A stretch of DNA of 64,000 bases from CAZWKQ01 sp964634005 (GCA_964634005.1 CAZWKQ010000006.1:1-64000); one strand, 5' to 3'; numbered from the stretch's first letter, positions 1 to 8,478 are shown. A program made the numbers and translations. Notes: a model not told the origin generated them from the sequence alone.

Positions 1-168
1 TTTGCCACCTGCTTGCACTTACATCTATATTTGCAGGGCTGCTTTGCCACCTGCTTGCACTTACATCTATATTCGCAGAGCTGTTTTGCCACCTGCTTGC
101 ACTTGCAGCTATATTTGCAGAGCTGCTTTGCCACCTGCTTGCACTTGCAGCTATATTTGCAGAGCTGT
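1..168. repeat. 42-bp tandem repeat, four copies, cut by window edge
   Basis: Four contiguous 42-bp units lie at 1-42, 43-84, 85-126 and 127-168 and differ by only a few bases each. Each begins TTTGCCACCTGCTTGCACTT. They are richer in G and C than the AT-rich DNA to the right. The unit is 14 codons long, so frames stay in phase on both strands. A short open frame exists on the plus strand (13-198), and two frames are open on the minus strand, one rich in Cys and Lys. No gene can be assigned. The array may continue left of the window. Confidence 0.9.
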
Positions 169-323
169 AAAATAATCTGTCGTTTATTACTGCTATAAAT
201 AACAAAAGGTTTTATAATTATTTAGCAGCCGACCTATATTAGTTTGAATACTGATTCCACTTTATTTATATCTACTGTTGATATTCAATAAACCGGAATG
301 ATTTTTCCCCATGAATTGATAAT

Positions 324-492
324 TTAACCCAAATTATTCAATAATGAAAACCTTTATTGAATAATCGAATAATAAAATATAGTGTTTTAAGTAACTCTAC
401 TTATTAAGAATTCCTTAAAACCCAAAATTTTCTAAATCGGGGTTATTCCAATTAACTTTATTAGTTCATTTCGTTCCTAATGACAAATTTGG
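324..492 (+). repeat. Left copy of 169-bp inverted repeat
   Basis: This segment matches the reverse complement of 9888-10056 over its full length with about 13 mismatches by eye. It contains an internal hairpin near its left end (ATTCAATAA ... TTTATTGAAT). The two copies bound the accessory genes between them. It could be a MITE-like repeat or the terminal repeat of a larger island. Apart from this repeat and the promoter at 532-539, the 199-680 gap shows nothing else. Confidence 0.85.
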
Positions 493-511
493 ATTTAACA
501 AATATTTCTTG

Positions 512-539
512 TTTTTGGCTGATTTTTATACTATATTTG
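512..539 (+). promoter_or_regulatory. Bacteroidota-type promoter upstream of the FISUMP gene
   Basis: TATATTTG at 532-539 matches the TAnnTTTG -7 element, and a TTTTTGG stretch at 512-517 sits where the -33 element is expected. It lies about 140 bases before the ATG at 681. This is a motif match only. Confidence 0.45.
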
Positions 540-680
540 TACAGAATTAATTAGATTTTTTAATGACAATTTTTTCAATCGGAACTGCATCGAAAAAGTA
601 TGAAATTATTATTCTCCGGAGCTTTTATAATATTGAATTACAATAAATAAGATAATAAAATAATTAAACTCTTTAATGGC

Positions 681-2247
681 ATGAAAAAATTTTATTTTAT
701 GGTAATGTTGCAAATGCTGTTTTTTGTCGGCACTTTGCATTCGCAAATGTATTATATTAATTTTAAAGGATTTGGGTTTAGTAATTCAGTAGATTCGGTA
801 ATTGTTCAAAACTTAACTCAAAATACATTTATGACTATTTACAATACTGACACATTGCTCCTTTATGGAAATATGGGAATAAATACCGGTGAAATAAATG
901 AATTTAAAACCATAGTAAATCCCAATCCGTTTAATGAGAAAACTACTGTCGAGTTATTGGTTTCAAAAGTCCGGTACAACAAAAGTAAGTATACACGACA
1001 TTTCCGGAGCTGCCTTGTATAGCAGCGAACTATGGCTCAATAGCGGAATTCATAAATTTAAAATCGCCGGAATAAAAAAAGGGATTTATTTTATTTCATT
1101 TTTCAATAACGATTTAAACATTACTTCAAAGCTGGTAAGTACAAGTAACTCTCAAAACAAAACAGCTCTTGAGTATTTGGGTGTAGATAAAATACTGCCA
1201 AACACGGCAAAATCTCATAAAAGCACACAAACTATCAATGCCATGCAATATAACGACGGTGAAATATTGCTATTTAAAGGATATTCGGGCAACTATATCA
1301 ATATTACTTCCGATGTTCCGGGATCAAGCAAAACTATAGGTTTTTATTTTGTTCCTTGTACCGATTGGGACAACAATAATTATCCCGTAATTATTTTCGG
1401 GAACTATATGTGGATGGGAGAAAACCTTAAAACATCAAAAGCAAAATACAATTATTATATCCCGAATATTACCGACAGCCTAACATGGAAAAAAACTACG
1501 AGTGCAGCAAGATGTTACTACAATAACGATTCTGCTACATATCATAATCTTTATGGTGCATTGTACAATTACTACACCGTAAGTACATGCGGAGTATGCC
1601 CTGATGGGTGGTATGTTCCGGGTAACGATCAATGGCTCAATCTTTTCAATACAATTTCCGATGAAAATACAGCCGGAGGATATCTCAAAGAAACCGGTCT
1701 TAATAACTGGTTTTATCCAAATTCGAGTGCAAGCAATAATATAGGATTTACAGCATTGCCTGGCGGCATGAGAGATTATCTTTCGCGGTTTGCATCAAAA
1801 AATTTTTACGGATATTGGTGGTCGTCTAATATTTATTCACAAACGTATAAATTTGCGTATTTATATGCCATCTCGTATATTTATACCTGTATTTTCGAGA
1901 AATACGACGATTTTTATGTAGGTAATTCGATAAGATGTGTAAGAGCAAGAACAGCATATCTAAATACCGAAACAGTAAGCTCGGTATCTGCAACTACTGC
2001 TGTTTCGGGAGGCAACATAAAAGCCGACGGCAGTTCTCCAATAACTTCAAGAGGAGTTTGTTGGAGTACAACGCCTTTCCCCAATATTACCAATTCAAAA
2101 ACAAACGATGGTAGCGGTATAGGCTCATTTACAAGTACTATAACCGGTTTAACACCAAATACACTTTATTATGTAAGAGCTTATGCAACTAATAATTTCG
2201 GAACAAGTTACGGCCAACAAATTACTTTTACTACTTCTTCAAAATAA
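681..2247 (+). pseudogene. FISUMP-domain secreted protein, frameshifted
   Basis: This is one surface-protein gene split by a single-base shift. The first frame (from 681) gives a signal peptide ending LHSQ, a short N-terminal region and the start of a T9SS-sorting-like beta domain (NPNPFNEKTTVELLVSK). The similarity continues without loss in the +1 frame (SGTTKVSIHDISG) if one base near 966-970, in the AAAAG run, is skipped. The second frame then carries a FISUMP domain (about 1340-1950, with WMGENLKT, CPDGWYVP and SIRCVRAR) and an FN3-like C-terminal domain ending at 2247. This order is common in Bacteroidota adhesin-like proteins. The gene may be inactive, phase-variable or affected by a sequencing error. 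The substrate or partner cannot be told. Confidence 0.75.
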
Positions 2248-2276
2248 ATAATATTATCATTCGAAGAAATAAAAAT

Positions 2277-2333
2277 AAAGCCACTAATACACGAATTAAT
2301 AAAATAAGGATATTTTAGTGCATTAGCGGCTTT
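2277..2333. terminator. Imperfect hairpin after the FISUMP gene
   Basis: AAAGCCACTAATACAC (2277-2292) pairs with GTGCATTAGCGGCTTT (2318-2333) with two mismatches. No strong T-run follows on the plus strand. The T-rich flank is on the minus strand, so its role as a terminator for the FISUMP gene is uncertain. Confidence 0.4.
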
Positions 2334-2521
2334 ATAAAACACAAATGCTTATCACTGAAATCAGCAACAGTGGCAAACACTTAGTTTGTAGTAATTTTAA
2401 TCGATATACCATACATTTTGAAAAAAATTATTATATTTGTAAGAAAAAAATAAATTACATCAGCTACACATATCTATCCAAATTGGAATGCTTTGTATAA
2501 TTTTGTTATATATATAAATAA

Positions 2522-2531
2522 GTTGTGCGTA
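2522..2531 (+). other. Cassette-like core site, left end of cassette 1
   Basis: GTTGTGCGTA at 2522-2531 is perfectly complementary to TACGCACAAC at 4338-4347, just after the ImmA/PIN pair. In integron cassettes the 5' core of a cassette is complementary to the inverse core at the start of its own attC. The rest of the 2248-2607 gap holds the hairpin at 2277-2333 and two TAnnTTTG promoter matches (2432-2439 and 2577-2584). Confidence 0.45.
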
Positions 2532-2576
2532 AGTTTAGAAAGACACCTAAACCGTCAAAAGAACCGTTTAAAATTG

Positions 2577-2584
2577 TAAATTTG
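2577..2584 (+). promoter_or_regulatory. TAnnTTTG promoter element before the ImmA/IrrE gene
   Basis: TAAATTTG lies 24 bases upstream of the TTG start at 2608, inside the putative cassette. The pair may therefore carry its own promoter. No convincing -33 element was seen. Confidence 0.4.
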
Positions 2585-2607
2585 CCGAACTAATAAATAA
2601 AGACTTC

Positions 2608-3765
2608 TTGAAAGTAGAACAGAATATATCAAGACTTAAATACCTGCTGACATTGTACAAAATGACAGTAGAAGACTTGTTATTGTCTGTAAGCGAAGGA
2701 CTTAAAAAACCATTGACCAAAGACGATATTTTATCTAATGAAATAAATGTTAGTCACTTAAAACGAATAGACAAGGTTTTTAACAAAGGACTTCACTACT
2801 ATTTAGACCCAAAATCTCCCGAAGTTTCTAAAGATGCTAGCATTTTCTTCAGAAAAAACAAGTTTGGGACAGAGCTAAACATTGGTGCAAAGAAAATTGT
2901 AAACCAATTTGAAGAATTTAAAATATCGCTTTCGGCTATTTCAAAATTGGCTGAGATAAATATTGAAAGGTCTTTGCCAGTCTTTTCTGTAAAAGACGAC
3001 CCCAAAGAAGTTGCAATTAAAATCAGAAAAGAACTATATCCTGACTTTAACCCGATACCAAAAGAGTTTTTACGAGCATTGATTTCAAAACTTGCCGAAA
3101 AAAATATTTTGGGTTTCGAGTTTGTAGAAACTTGGAACAAAAAAGAGAAAGCAAATATTGACGGCTTTTTTCTTGCTCCGAATGTAATTGTTCTAAAGCG
3201 ACAACAATCTTCTTTCAGAAGAGAGATTTTCACCCTTATTCACGAATTAGGACATTACTTGCTTAACGAAGAAGAAATTGAAGAACTTGATATTTCAAAC
3301 TTTGCAAACAACAAACTATCAGCCATTGAAAGATGGTGCAATGACTTTGCATACTATTTTTTAGCCGGAGAATACAACAAAGCATTTGAACAAATTGACA
3401 AAGCTGACGGAACAAATGACTATCACTTTGAACTAATTGAAAACATTTCAAAGCATACGCATTTAAGTCAAATTGCACTATTTACGAAGCTATTATTTCA
3501 GAAAAAAATATCTCAAGGCAACTATAACGCAATAAAAGCCGACTTTGACGAGCAATACAGATTACGTCAAGAAGCAGAAAAGAGACAGAAAGAACTTGAC
3601 AAATTACAGGGAATTCAAAAAGGCGGTTCAACGCCCAAGCCAATTAATTCGCCATTGCTCATATCAACAATACAGACAGCTTTTTATGAAGGTGTTATAA
3701 ATGAATATGATGTTTGTAAGACTCTGAATATTTCACCTGATAAATTAGAAAAGTATTTGCAATGA
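2608..3765 (+). CDS. ImmA/IrrE-family metallopeptidase
   Basis: The 385-residue protein has the zinc-peptidase signature HELGH at residues 212-216, followed by acidic residues (EEEIEEL) as in the ImmA/IrrE family. The N-terminal half is helical and may hold a degenerate XRE-like DNA-binding region. Family members cleave repressors or act as the regulatory half of toxin-antitoxin-like pairs. The start used is TTG at 2608; an in-frame ATG near 2662 is an alternative. The stop overlaps the next gene's start as ATGA (3762-3765), so the two are translationally coupled. An ImmA/IrrE protein beside a DUF4411/PIN protein is a recurrent mobile pair. The target is unknown. Confidence 0.8.
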   Translation: MKVEQNISRLKYLLTLYKMTVEDLLLSVSEGLKKPLTKDDILSNEINVSHLKRIDKVFNKGLHYYLDPKSPEVSKDASIFFRKNKFGTELNIGAKKIVNQFEEFKISLSAISKLAEINIERSLPVFSVKDDPKEVAIKIRKELYPDFNPIPKEFLRALISKLAEKNILGFEFVETWNKKEKANIDGFFLAPNVIVLKRQQSSFRREIFTLIHELGHYLLNEEEIEELDISNFANNKLSAIERWCNDFAYYFLAGEYNKAFEQIDKADGTNDYHFELIENISKHTHLSQIALFTKLLFQKKISQGNYNAIKADFDEQYRLRQEAEKRQKELDKLQGIQKGGSTPKPINSPLLISTIQTAFYEGVINEYDVCKTLNISPDKLEKYLQ

Positions 3766-4331
3766 AAGTAGTAATCGACACAAATTCGCTCTTGTCGTTG
3801 GTTCGTTACTACTTGCCATTTGACAAAAAAGACGTTCTATTTCAATTTTTCAAATCAAAAATCGAGAATGGTGACATTATCATTATTGACAAAGTTCTCG
3901 AAGAATGCACATACAGTTCCAAAGGACTTGTGATTGAAAAATTAGGATACTTAGCTGAAAAAGCATTCTTAAAAGCTGCAAAAGTTCCTTATAAAACAGA
4001 CAGCTTGCTTGTTCCTAACACTAAACAATTCTTTCATCAACTTAATAGTGTGTTTGTTAATGCCCCCATTAGAAGAAAACTGACAGATGTAGAATTTGAA
4101 AATCAAAAGAACTCGTTCATTGAAAGTGCAGATATGAAACAAGTTATTTTGGCTTTAAATATTAAGAATAAGGGTGAACGAGTGGTATTAGTTACAGAAG
4201 AAACAGAAAGCAGTAACGACAACAAACTTTTCAAGAAGATACCAGCCATCTGTAAAGAGTTAGAAATTGAAACAATGACTTTACCCGAATTAATTGCAAA
4301 ATATGACGGTATTGACATTGAGTTCCAGTAG
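3762..4331 (+). CDS. PIN-like protein (DUF4411-like), partner of the ImmA/IrrE gene
   Basis: The 189-residue protein starts MKVVIDTNSLL, the typical first strand of a PIN ribonuclease domain with its first metal-binding Asp. Further acidic residues lie in the middle (ESADMKQVI) and in VLVTEE, as expected for a PIN fold. It overlaps the peptidase gene by four bases. PIN proteins paired this way probably act as RNases, with the ImmA/IrrE partner as regulator; this is family knowledge and not shown by the sequence. A foldable repeat follows directly after the stop (4338-4472). Confidence 0.7.
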   Translation: MKVVIDTNSLLSLVRYYLPFDKKDVLFQFFKSKIENGDIIIIDKVLEECTYSSKGLVIEKLGYLAEKAFLKAAKVPYKTDSLLVPNTKQFFHQLNSVFVNAPIRRKLTDVEFENQKNSFIESADMKQVILALNIKNKGERVVLVTEETESSNDNKLFKKIPAICKELEIETMTLPELIAKYDGIDIEFQ

Positions 4332-4337
4332 AAAACC

Positions 4338-4472
4338 TACGCACAACAGCCGTTTGCCGCAATGGGGGCTGACGTGGTTAAATCAAGAGCAGTGCTTCTA
4401 TCGGCATTTTGCTTGGTTGACAATGAAGTGCTCCGAAATCCCCCACTGCGGCAAGCGGCAAACCGTTATAGC
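4338..4472 (+). other. attC-like foldable site after the ImmA/PIN pair
   Basis: The segment starts with the inverse core TACGCACAAC (4338-4347) and ends with a GTTATAGC core (4465-4472). Between them CGTTTGCCGC and AATGGGGG on the left arm pair with CCCCCACTGCGGCAAGCGGC-type sequence on the right arm. The 135-base length lies within the usual attC range. The core is GTT but does not fit GTTRRRY exactly, and no integrase gene is visible. The rest of the 4332-4671 gap is the shared repeat 4429-4578 and a promoter at 4641-4648. Confidence 0.4.
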
Positions 4473-4578
4473 TGTATCAATGCAATTTTTTCTCAAAAAA
4501 AAATGATAATAATTTTGAAACCTCGTTAAAACGTTTTAAATTTGAGCAAATATTTGAAATAATGGGGGATTTTTAGAC
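4429..4578 (+). repeat. Direct repeat copy A (about 150 bp)
   Basis: This copy matches 5556-5704 almost throughout, including TGCTCCGAAAT, CGTTATAGCTGT and a long identical run ending TTTTTAGAC. The two copies flank the VbhA/Fic pair. It overlaps the right part of the attC-like site. Confidence 0.85.
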
Positions 4579-4586
4579 GTACTGAC

Positions 4587-4596
4587 GTTATAAGCC
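4587..4596 (+). other. Cassette-like core site, left end of cassette 2
   Basis: GTTATAAGCC is perfectly complementary to GGCTTATAAC at 5501-5510, just after the Fic gene. The same arrangement of terminal complementary decamers surrounds cassette 1. Confidence 0.4.
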
Positions 4597-4640
4597 ATTT
4601 TAAAGCGACAGATAACAAACGATTAGACCTGAAAATTTCG

Positions 4641-4648
4641 TAAATTTG
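4641..4648 (+). promoter_or_regulatory. TAnnTTTG promoter element before the VbhA-like gene
   Basis: TAAATTTG ends 23 bases before the ATG at 4672. It matches the Bacteroidota -7 element and lies inside putative cassette 2. No clear -33 element was found. Confidence 0.4.
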
Positions 4649-4671
4649 AAGATAATTAAAGACTGAAAAAA

Positions 4672-4893
4672 ATGTTTAATACAATAGAAATAGACAGAAT
4701 TAACCTGACTATAATGGGTGTGAAATTTTCAGACTTAAAAACGCTTGAAAGCACTGCAAACGCTTTGGGAAGCAATATGTTTGAAGGCTTTAAACCGACA
4801 CCAAAAGGTGTAGAAATTATTCGGGACTATGTGACCGGAAAAATATCACTATCAGAACTTGTGTCATTTGCCAAACAAAAAGCCTATGTCTAA
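4672..4893 (+). CDS. VbhA-like antitoxin of a class I Fic system
   Basis: The 73-residue protein carries the Fic-inhibitory helix motif (S/T)xxxE(G/N), here SNMFEG at residues 34-39. This helix blocks ATP binding in the partner Fic enzyme. The C-terminal half (PTPKGVEIIRDYVTGKISLSEL) matches the antitoxin VbhA family. The stop codon lies inside the start region of fic (ATGTCTAA, 4886-4893), which fits a coupled antitoxin-toxin pair. Confidence 0.85.
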   Translation: MFNTIEIDRINLTIMGVKFSDLKTLESTANALGSNMFEGFKPTPKGVEIIRDYVTGKISLSELVSFAKQKAYV

Positions 4894-5494
4894 TTCCTAC
4901 AAATACATAGACCCTGATTTTACCTACACCGACCCAAAGACAGGACTTTTAAGGAACTTACCAGACATTACAGACCCTGATGTATTGCTCTTTGTTGAGA
5001 GTGGAGTAGTAACAAAACGACTTCAAGAACTTTACGAAAAACCTATAAAAATCAAGGGTATTGACACCCTTTTTGAAATTCACAAACATTTATTTCAAGA
5101 CATCTACGTTTGGGCAGGCAAAAAGCGGACAGTTGAAATTAGCAAAGACGGTAAGCAGTTCTTCCCTACTTCGCACTTTGACAACGCTTTCAGATACATT
5201 GAGCAATTAATTGCTGACTTCAGGAAAATTCCGAAAGCCAACAAAAAACTGCTAGCCGAGAAATTAGCGGAAATTCTAGATAAAGTCAATTATTTACACC
5301 CATTTAGAGAAGAAAACGGACGAACACAAAGAGAATTTATAAGACTCTTAGCGTTAGAAAAAAACTTGATACTAAATCTCAACCCACCTGACAACGAAAG
5401 TGTTTTCGAAAGATATATGAAAGGAACAATTGAGAGCGACATAAAAACTTTGAAAGAATTGATTTTTGAACTAATTGACACTAACGATAAATAG
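4886..5494 (+). CDS. fic: Fic-domain AMP transferase (toxin)
   Basis: The 202-residue protein is a compact Fic protein. The catalytic loop is HPFREENGRTQR at residues 138-149, with the catalytic His at 138 and the anion-hole Asn and Arg in place. The usual small residue (G or A) before Asn is Glu here. Fic toxins transfer AMP from ATP to targets such as gyrase or topoisomerase IV; the target here cannot be read. I chose ATG 4886 over the upstream ATG at 4859 because it gives the usual 8-base overlap with the antitoxin gene and a family-typical N-terminus. Confidence 0.85.
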   Translation: MSNSYKYIDPDFTYTDPKTGLLRNLPDITDPDVLLFVESGVVTKRLQELYEKPIKIKGIDTLFEIHKHLFQDIYVWAGKKRTVEISKDGKQFFPTSHFDNAFRYIEQLIADFRKIPKANKKLLAEKLAEILDKVNYLHPFREENGRTQREFIRLLALEKNLILNLNPPDNESVFERYMKGTIESDIKTLKELIFELIDTNDK

Positions 5495-5500
5495 AAAAAC

Positions 5501-5599
5501 GGCTTATAACACTGGTTTTGCGTCAAGCAAGGTAATGTGTCCCTTAACTTCGGGATGCTCCGAAATTCGCCACTGCGCCAAGTGCCGAAACGTTATAGC
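5501..5599 (+). other. attC-like foldable site after the VbhA/Fic pair
   Basis: The segment starts six bases after the Fic stop with inverse core GGCTTATAAC (5501-5510) and ends with core GTTATAGC (5592-5599), 99 bases in all. The inner arms (GGTTTTGCGTCAAG against CAAGTGCCGAAAC) pair only partly. The 5495-5848 gap otherwise contains repeat copy B and the promoter at 5806-5813. Confidence 0.35.
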
Positions 5600-5704
5600 T
5601 GTAACAATGCAATTTTTCTCAAAAAATATTGATGATAATTTTGAAACCTCGTTAAAACGTTTTAAATTTGAGCAAATATTTGAAATAAAGGGGGGTTTTT
5701 AGAC
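5556..5704 (+). repeat. Direct repeat copy B (about 149 bp)
   Basis: This is the partner of 4429-4578. The identical stretch runs from the core through a conserved AT-rich segment to TTTTTAGAC. Confidence 0.85.
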
Positions 5705-5805
5705 AAACCTCTGTTGTTGGCAAGTATAAAATACAACAATATGATTGAATTCAAATATTTTTTATAACGTCTTTATAAAGTCGAGAACATAAAAATTATT
5801 TTGAC

Positions 5806-5813
5806 TAATTTTG
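5806..5813 (+). promoter_or_regulatory. TAnnTTTG promoter element of the restriction-modification operon
   Basis: TAATTTTG lies 35 bases before the ATG of the first methyltransferase gene and fits the Bacteroidota -7 consensus. Confidence 0.45.
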
Positions 5814-5848
5814 TAGCAAATTAAACAACTAAAATATTTCTAATTTAA

Positions 5849-6643
5849 ATGGTATTTAACGACTTAAATATTGATAATTGGAAACAACTTGACATAGATG
5901 TTAATTCGTTATGGATTATCAATGAACGAGATAAAAGTGGGAAACACAAAAACATATATCACGGTAATTTCATTCCACAAATTCCAAATCAACTTATCAG
6001 ACGATTCACAAAAGAAAACGATTTGGTTTTAGACGTTTTTTTAGGTAGTGGGACTACATTATACGAATGTGAAAGTTTGAATAGAAAGTTTATTGGTTTA
6101 GACATAAACAAAAAAATGATTGACTATGTCAATTCTCAAATGGTTAATTCTTTTTTCAAGAAATTTTCAATTCATAATTGCGATGTAACTGATGAAACTC
6201 AAACAAAAAATGAAATTGATAAAGGGTTATCGCTTTTGAAAGAAAAAAATGTAAAATTGATTTTGTTTCACCCTCCATATATGGACATTGTGAAATTTAC
6301 CGACAATCCAAAAGACCTCTCAACAATTGGGGATTTACAAACATTTGTCAATATATTTGTTAAAGTATGCAATAACACATTACAATATCTTGAAAAAAAC
6401 AGATATTTTGCAGTAATAATAGGTGATGTCTACAAAAATGGTGAAGTTATTCCGCTTTCCTTTTATATTATGGACTCAATAAAGCGTAATTTTAAAACAA
6501 AATTAAAAGGAATAATTGTAAAAAATATTGAAGGGAATAAAGGGAAATTAGGCAAAAATGGAATTTGGACTTATCGAGCTTTGAATAGCGATTATTACAT
6601 TTTTAAACACGAATACATTTTTGTTTTTAAAAAGGAATTTTAA
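5849..6643 (+). CDS. DNA methyltransferase of a restriction-modification system
   Basis: The 264-residue protein has AdoMet motif I (DVFLGSGTT, residues 62-70), preceded by a motif X-like segment (IPNQLIRRF). The catalytic motif is HPPY at 141-144, where most amino-methyltransferases have DPPY or SPPY. It is probably an N4-cytosine or N6-adenine DNA methylase. Its stop is immediately followed by the next ATG (6644). It opens a tight four-gene operon with two nucleases and a second methylase. The recognition site cannot be predicted. Confidence 0.8.
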   Translation: MVFNDLNIDNWKQLDIDVNSLWIINERDKSGKHKNIYHGNFIPQIPNQLIRRFTKENDLVLDVFLGSGTTLYECESLNRKFIGLDINKKMIDYVNSQMVNSFFKKFSIHNCDVTDETQTKNEIDKGLSLLKEKNVKLILFHPPYMDIVKFTDNPKDLSTIGDLQTFVNIFVKVCNNTLQYLEKNRYFAVIIGDVYKNGEVIPLSFYIMDSIKRNFKTKLKGIIVKNIEGNKGKLGKNGIWTYRALNSDYYIFKHEYIFVFKKEF

Positions 6644-7807
6644 ATGGCAACAACACACGTTTTAATAGTAGATAAAACTACATTTAAAGTACATTTAGAA
6701 TATATGTTTGCAGGAACAGGTTCGGCAAATGATGCAGTTGATTTCAACAATAGTTCTACAACAAGTTTATATGTAGGTAGAAAATTTGCAAAAGAAAACA
6801 ATTTATGTGAAATGATCGCTGATTTTGGAAGAGTACGTCAAGGAGACAAAATCATTTTTTATTTACAAGCACAAGGCGGAATTGAAGGTAAATTCTTTGG
6901 AGTTTTCAAAGTAAAATCAACAGAAGTATTTTTGGAAAATTATTCTCCCTCTCAATATTTACTTCCTGATTTAGGCAAAAATTTAACATTTAGAGTTGAG
7001 ATAGAGCCTGATACAGTCTATGCTAAAGGTGTTTCAGAGTGGGAAGCATTAGACAGTATAAAAGGTTTGACATCACCAAATCAAATGCTTTGGAGTTTGA
7101 TATACCGAAAATTAAAAGGTAACAGAGGAAACACAATGATAACTCTATACGAAGCTGATAGGTTGATTCAAATAATTCGGGCAGCAAATTCAAGAATTAC
7201 ATTAAGCGGAAGTAAATTTACTTTTAATCCAGAAAATCAATTAATTGAGATAAGCACGCACACTCATACATATTCAGGTAATATAACTAAATGCATAAAT
7301 ATTTTGCCACGACTTGTAAATAAATTCAAAAGCGGGAAAACATTTGAAAAGCATTTACAAGCATATATCACTCAAAATATTGGAAAACTAACAAACACGT
7401 CATTAGATGATTCTGTGATTCCAATAAATAACAAAATAGAGTGGATTGGCAATGAAGTGTCTTGTGGCGTAGGAATGCAACGTATTGATGTTTGTTTGTC
7501 TGTATTTCAAGCGACACAAAAAACAGTTATACCCATTGAGTTAAAAGCAGTAGAAGCAAGTAAGGATAATATTCGGCAATTACAAAGGTATGTAGATTGG
7601 TTAGAGCAATACTATTTACCAAATCGTCCAAGCGATATTCAGCCTACTCTGATAACAAAAAAAGGAAATTCATTTTTATCAAGCAGTTCTTCTATTTGGA
7701 ATGATTTTTTGGAATTTGATGCTATTAATTCAACTTTATGTAAACCAATTGCTGTAATCGAGTATTATTTGGAAAGTGATAATTTATTTTTTAAAAAAGT
7801 AAAGTAG
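6644..7807 (+). CDS. PD-(D/E)xK nuclease, probable restriction enzyme
   Basis: The C-terminal third of this 387-residue protein has a PD-(D/E)xK nuclease core: Asp282 (MQRIDV), then Glu299-x-Lys301 (IPIELKA), followed by a helix with a conserved Gln-Arg pattern. The N-terminal 130 residues look like an EVE/PUA-type domain (GDKIIFYLQA, GKFFGVFKV), which in other restriction proteins can read modified bases. It sits with no gap after the first methylase and one base before the HNH gene. It could be the main restriction enzyme or a modification-dependent nuclease. Confidence 0.65.
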   Translation: MATTHVLIVDKTTFKVHLEYMFAGTGSANDAVDFNNSSTTSLYVGRKFAKENNLCEMIADFGRVRQGDKIIFYLQAQGGIEGKFFGVFKVKSTEVFLENYSPSQYLLPDLGKNLTFRVEIEPDTVYAKGVSEWEALDSIKGLTSPNQMLWSLIYRKLKGNRGNTMITLYEADRLIQIIRAANSRITLSGSKFTFNPENQLIEISTHTHTYSGNITKCINILPRLVNKFKSGKTFEKHLQAYITQNIGKLTNTSLDDSVIPINNKIEWIGNEVSCGVGMQRIDVCLSVFQATQKTVIPIELKAVEASKDNIRQLQRYVDWLEQYYLPNRPSDIQPTLITKKGNSFLSSSSSIWNDFLEFDAINSTLCKPIAVIEYYLESDNLFFKKVK

Positions 7808-7808
7808 A

Positions 7809-8477
7809 ATGACGAAAACAGAGTTATTTTTAGAATTAGCAAAGCCAAATGAAAAAGGAATTAGTCGTTGGGTTTATGTCACCGAATTTGTAGGAAAATA
7901 TAAAGCTTTGCAACTTGGGAATGGTGGAAGTTGGTGCAGAGCAAGTTCAAGTTTAGCAAAGAAATACAATATTGAATTTGATAAATCTAGAACAAACGGA
8001 AATTCTATTGACGCTATTCGAATTGTTGGTTATAGAACTTCAAAACCGTTTAATCAAAACATTCGCCAAGATATCAAAGATTTTTACAAAAATCAAAATT
8101 GTGTAATGCTAGGCATAAATGGAAATTCTGAAAACACAAAAATTGAAATTGACCACAAGGACGGACGAAAAGATGACCACAGAATTTCGGATATTAATAC
8201 TCAGAAGTTAGAGGATTTTCAACCATTGACAAAAGCTGCCAACGATGCTAAAAGACAAATTTGTAAGCGTTGTAAAGAAACCAACTTACGGTGGAATGCT
8301 AAAAATCTAAAAGGAAATCCTTATCCATTTTACGAAGGCGATGAAAAATATAACAAAGAACTTGGATGTATTGGTTGTTATCAATACGACCCCGTTGCGT
8401 ATAGAAAAACATGTGTTTTAAAAATTAGTAAAGAAGTCTCTGAAAATATTATGAGAAAACTTTATCCAGAAGATTAA
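7809..8477 (+). CDS. HNH restriction endonuclease
   Basis: The 222-residue protein has an HNH-type core with EIDHKDGRKDD at residues 113-123 and a downstream Asn (AANDAKRQ). Two CxxC pairs (C152/C155 and C187/C190) probably form a structural zinc site. The layout resembles HNH-type type II enzymes of the MboII group, which come with two methylases, as here. One base separates it from each neighbour. The recognition sequence is unknown. Confidence 0.7.
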   Translation: MTKTELFLELAKPNEKGISRWVYVTEFVGKYKALQLGNGGSWCRASSSLAKKYNIEFDKSRTNGNSIDAIRIVGYRTSKPFNQNIRQDIKDFYKNQNCVMLGINGNSENTKIEIDHKDGRKDDHRISDINTQKLEDFQPLTKAANDAKRQICKRCKETNLRWNAKNLKGNPYPFYEGDEKYNKELGCIGCYQYDPVAYRKTCVLKISKEVSENIMRKLYPED

Positions 8478-8478
8478 A

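Noticed and set aside
1..168. CRISPR array
   Set aside because: The units follow each other directly without spacers and no cas gene is visible.
13..198. Small protein gene in the tandem repeat
   Set aside because: Frames are open on both strands only because the unit length is a multiple of three. There is no promoter or family support.
4294..4506. 70-residue ORF after the PIN gene
   Set aside because: It lies across the PIN stop and the foldable repeat region and has no recognisable protein features.
5475..5702. 75-residue ORF after fic
   Set aside because: It is read out of the attC-like site and repeat copy B, the same non-coding repeat as at 4429.
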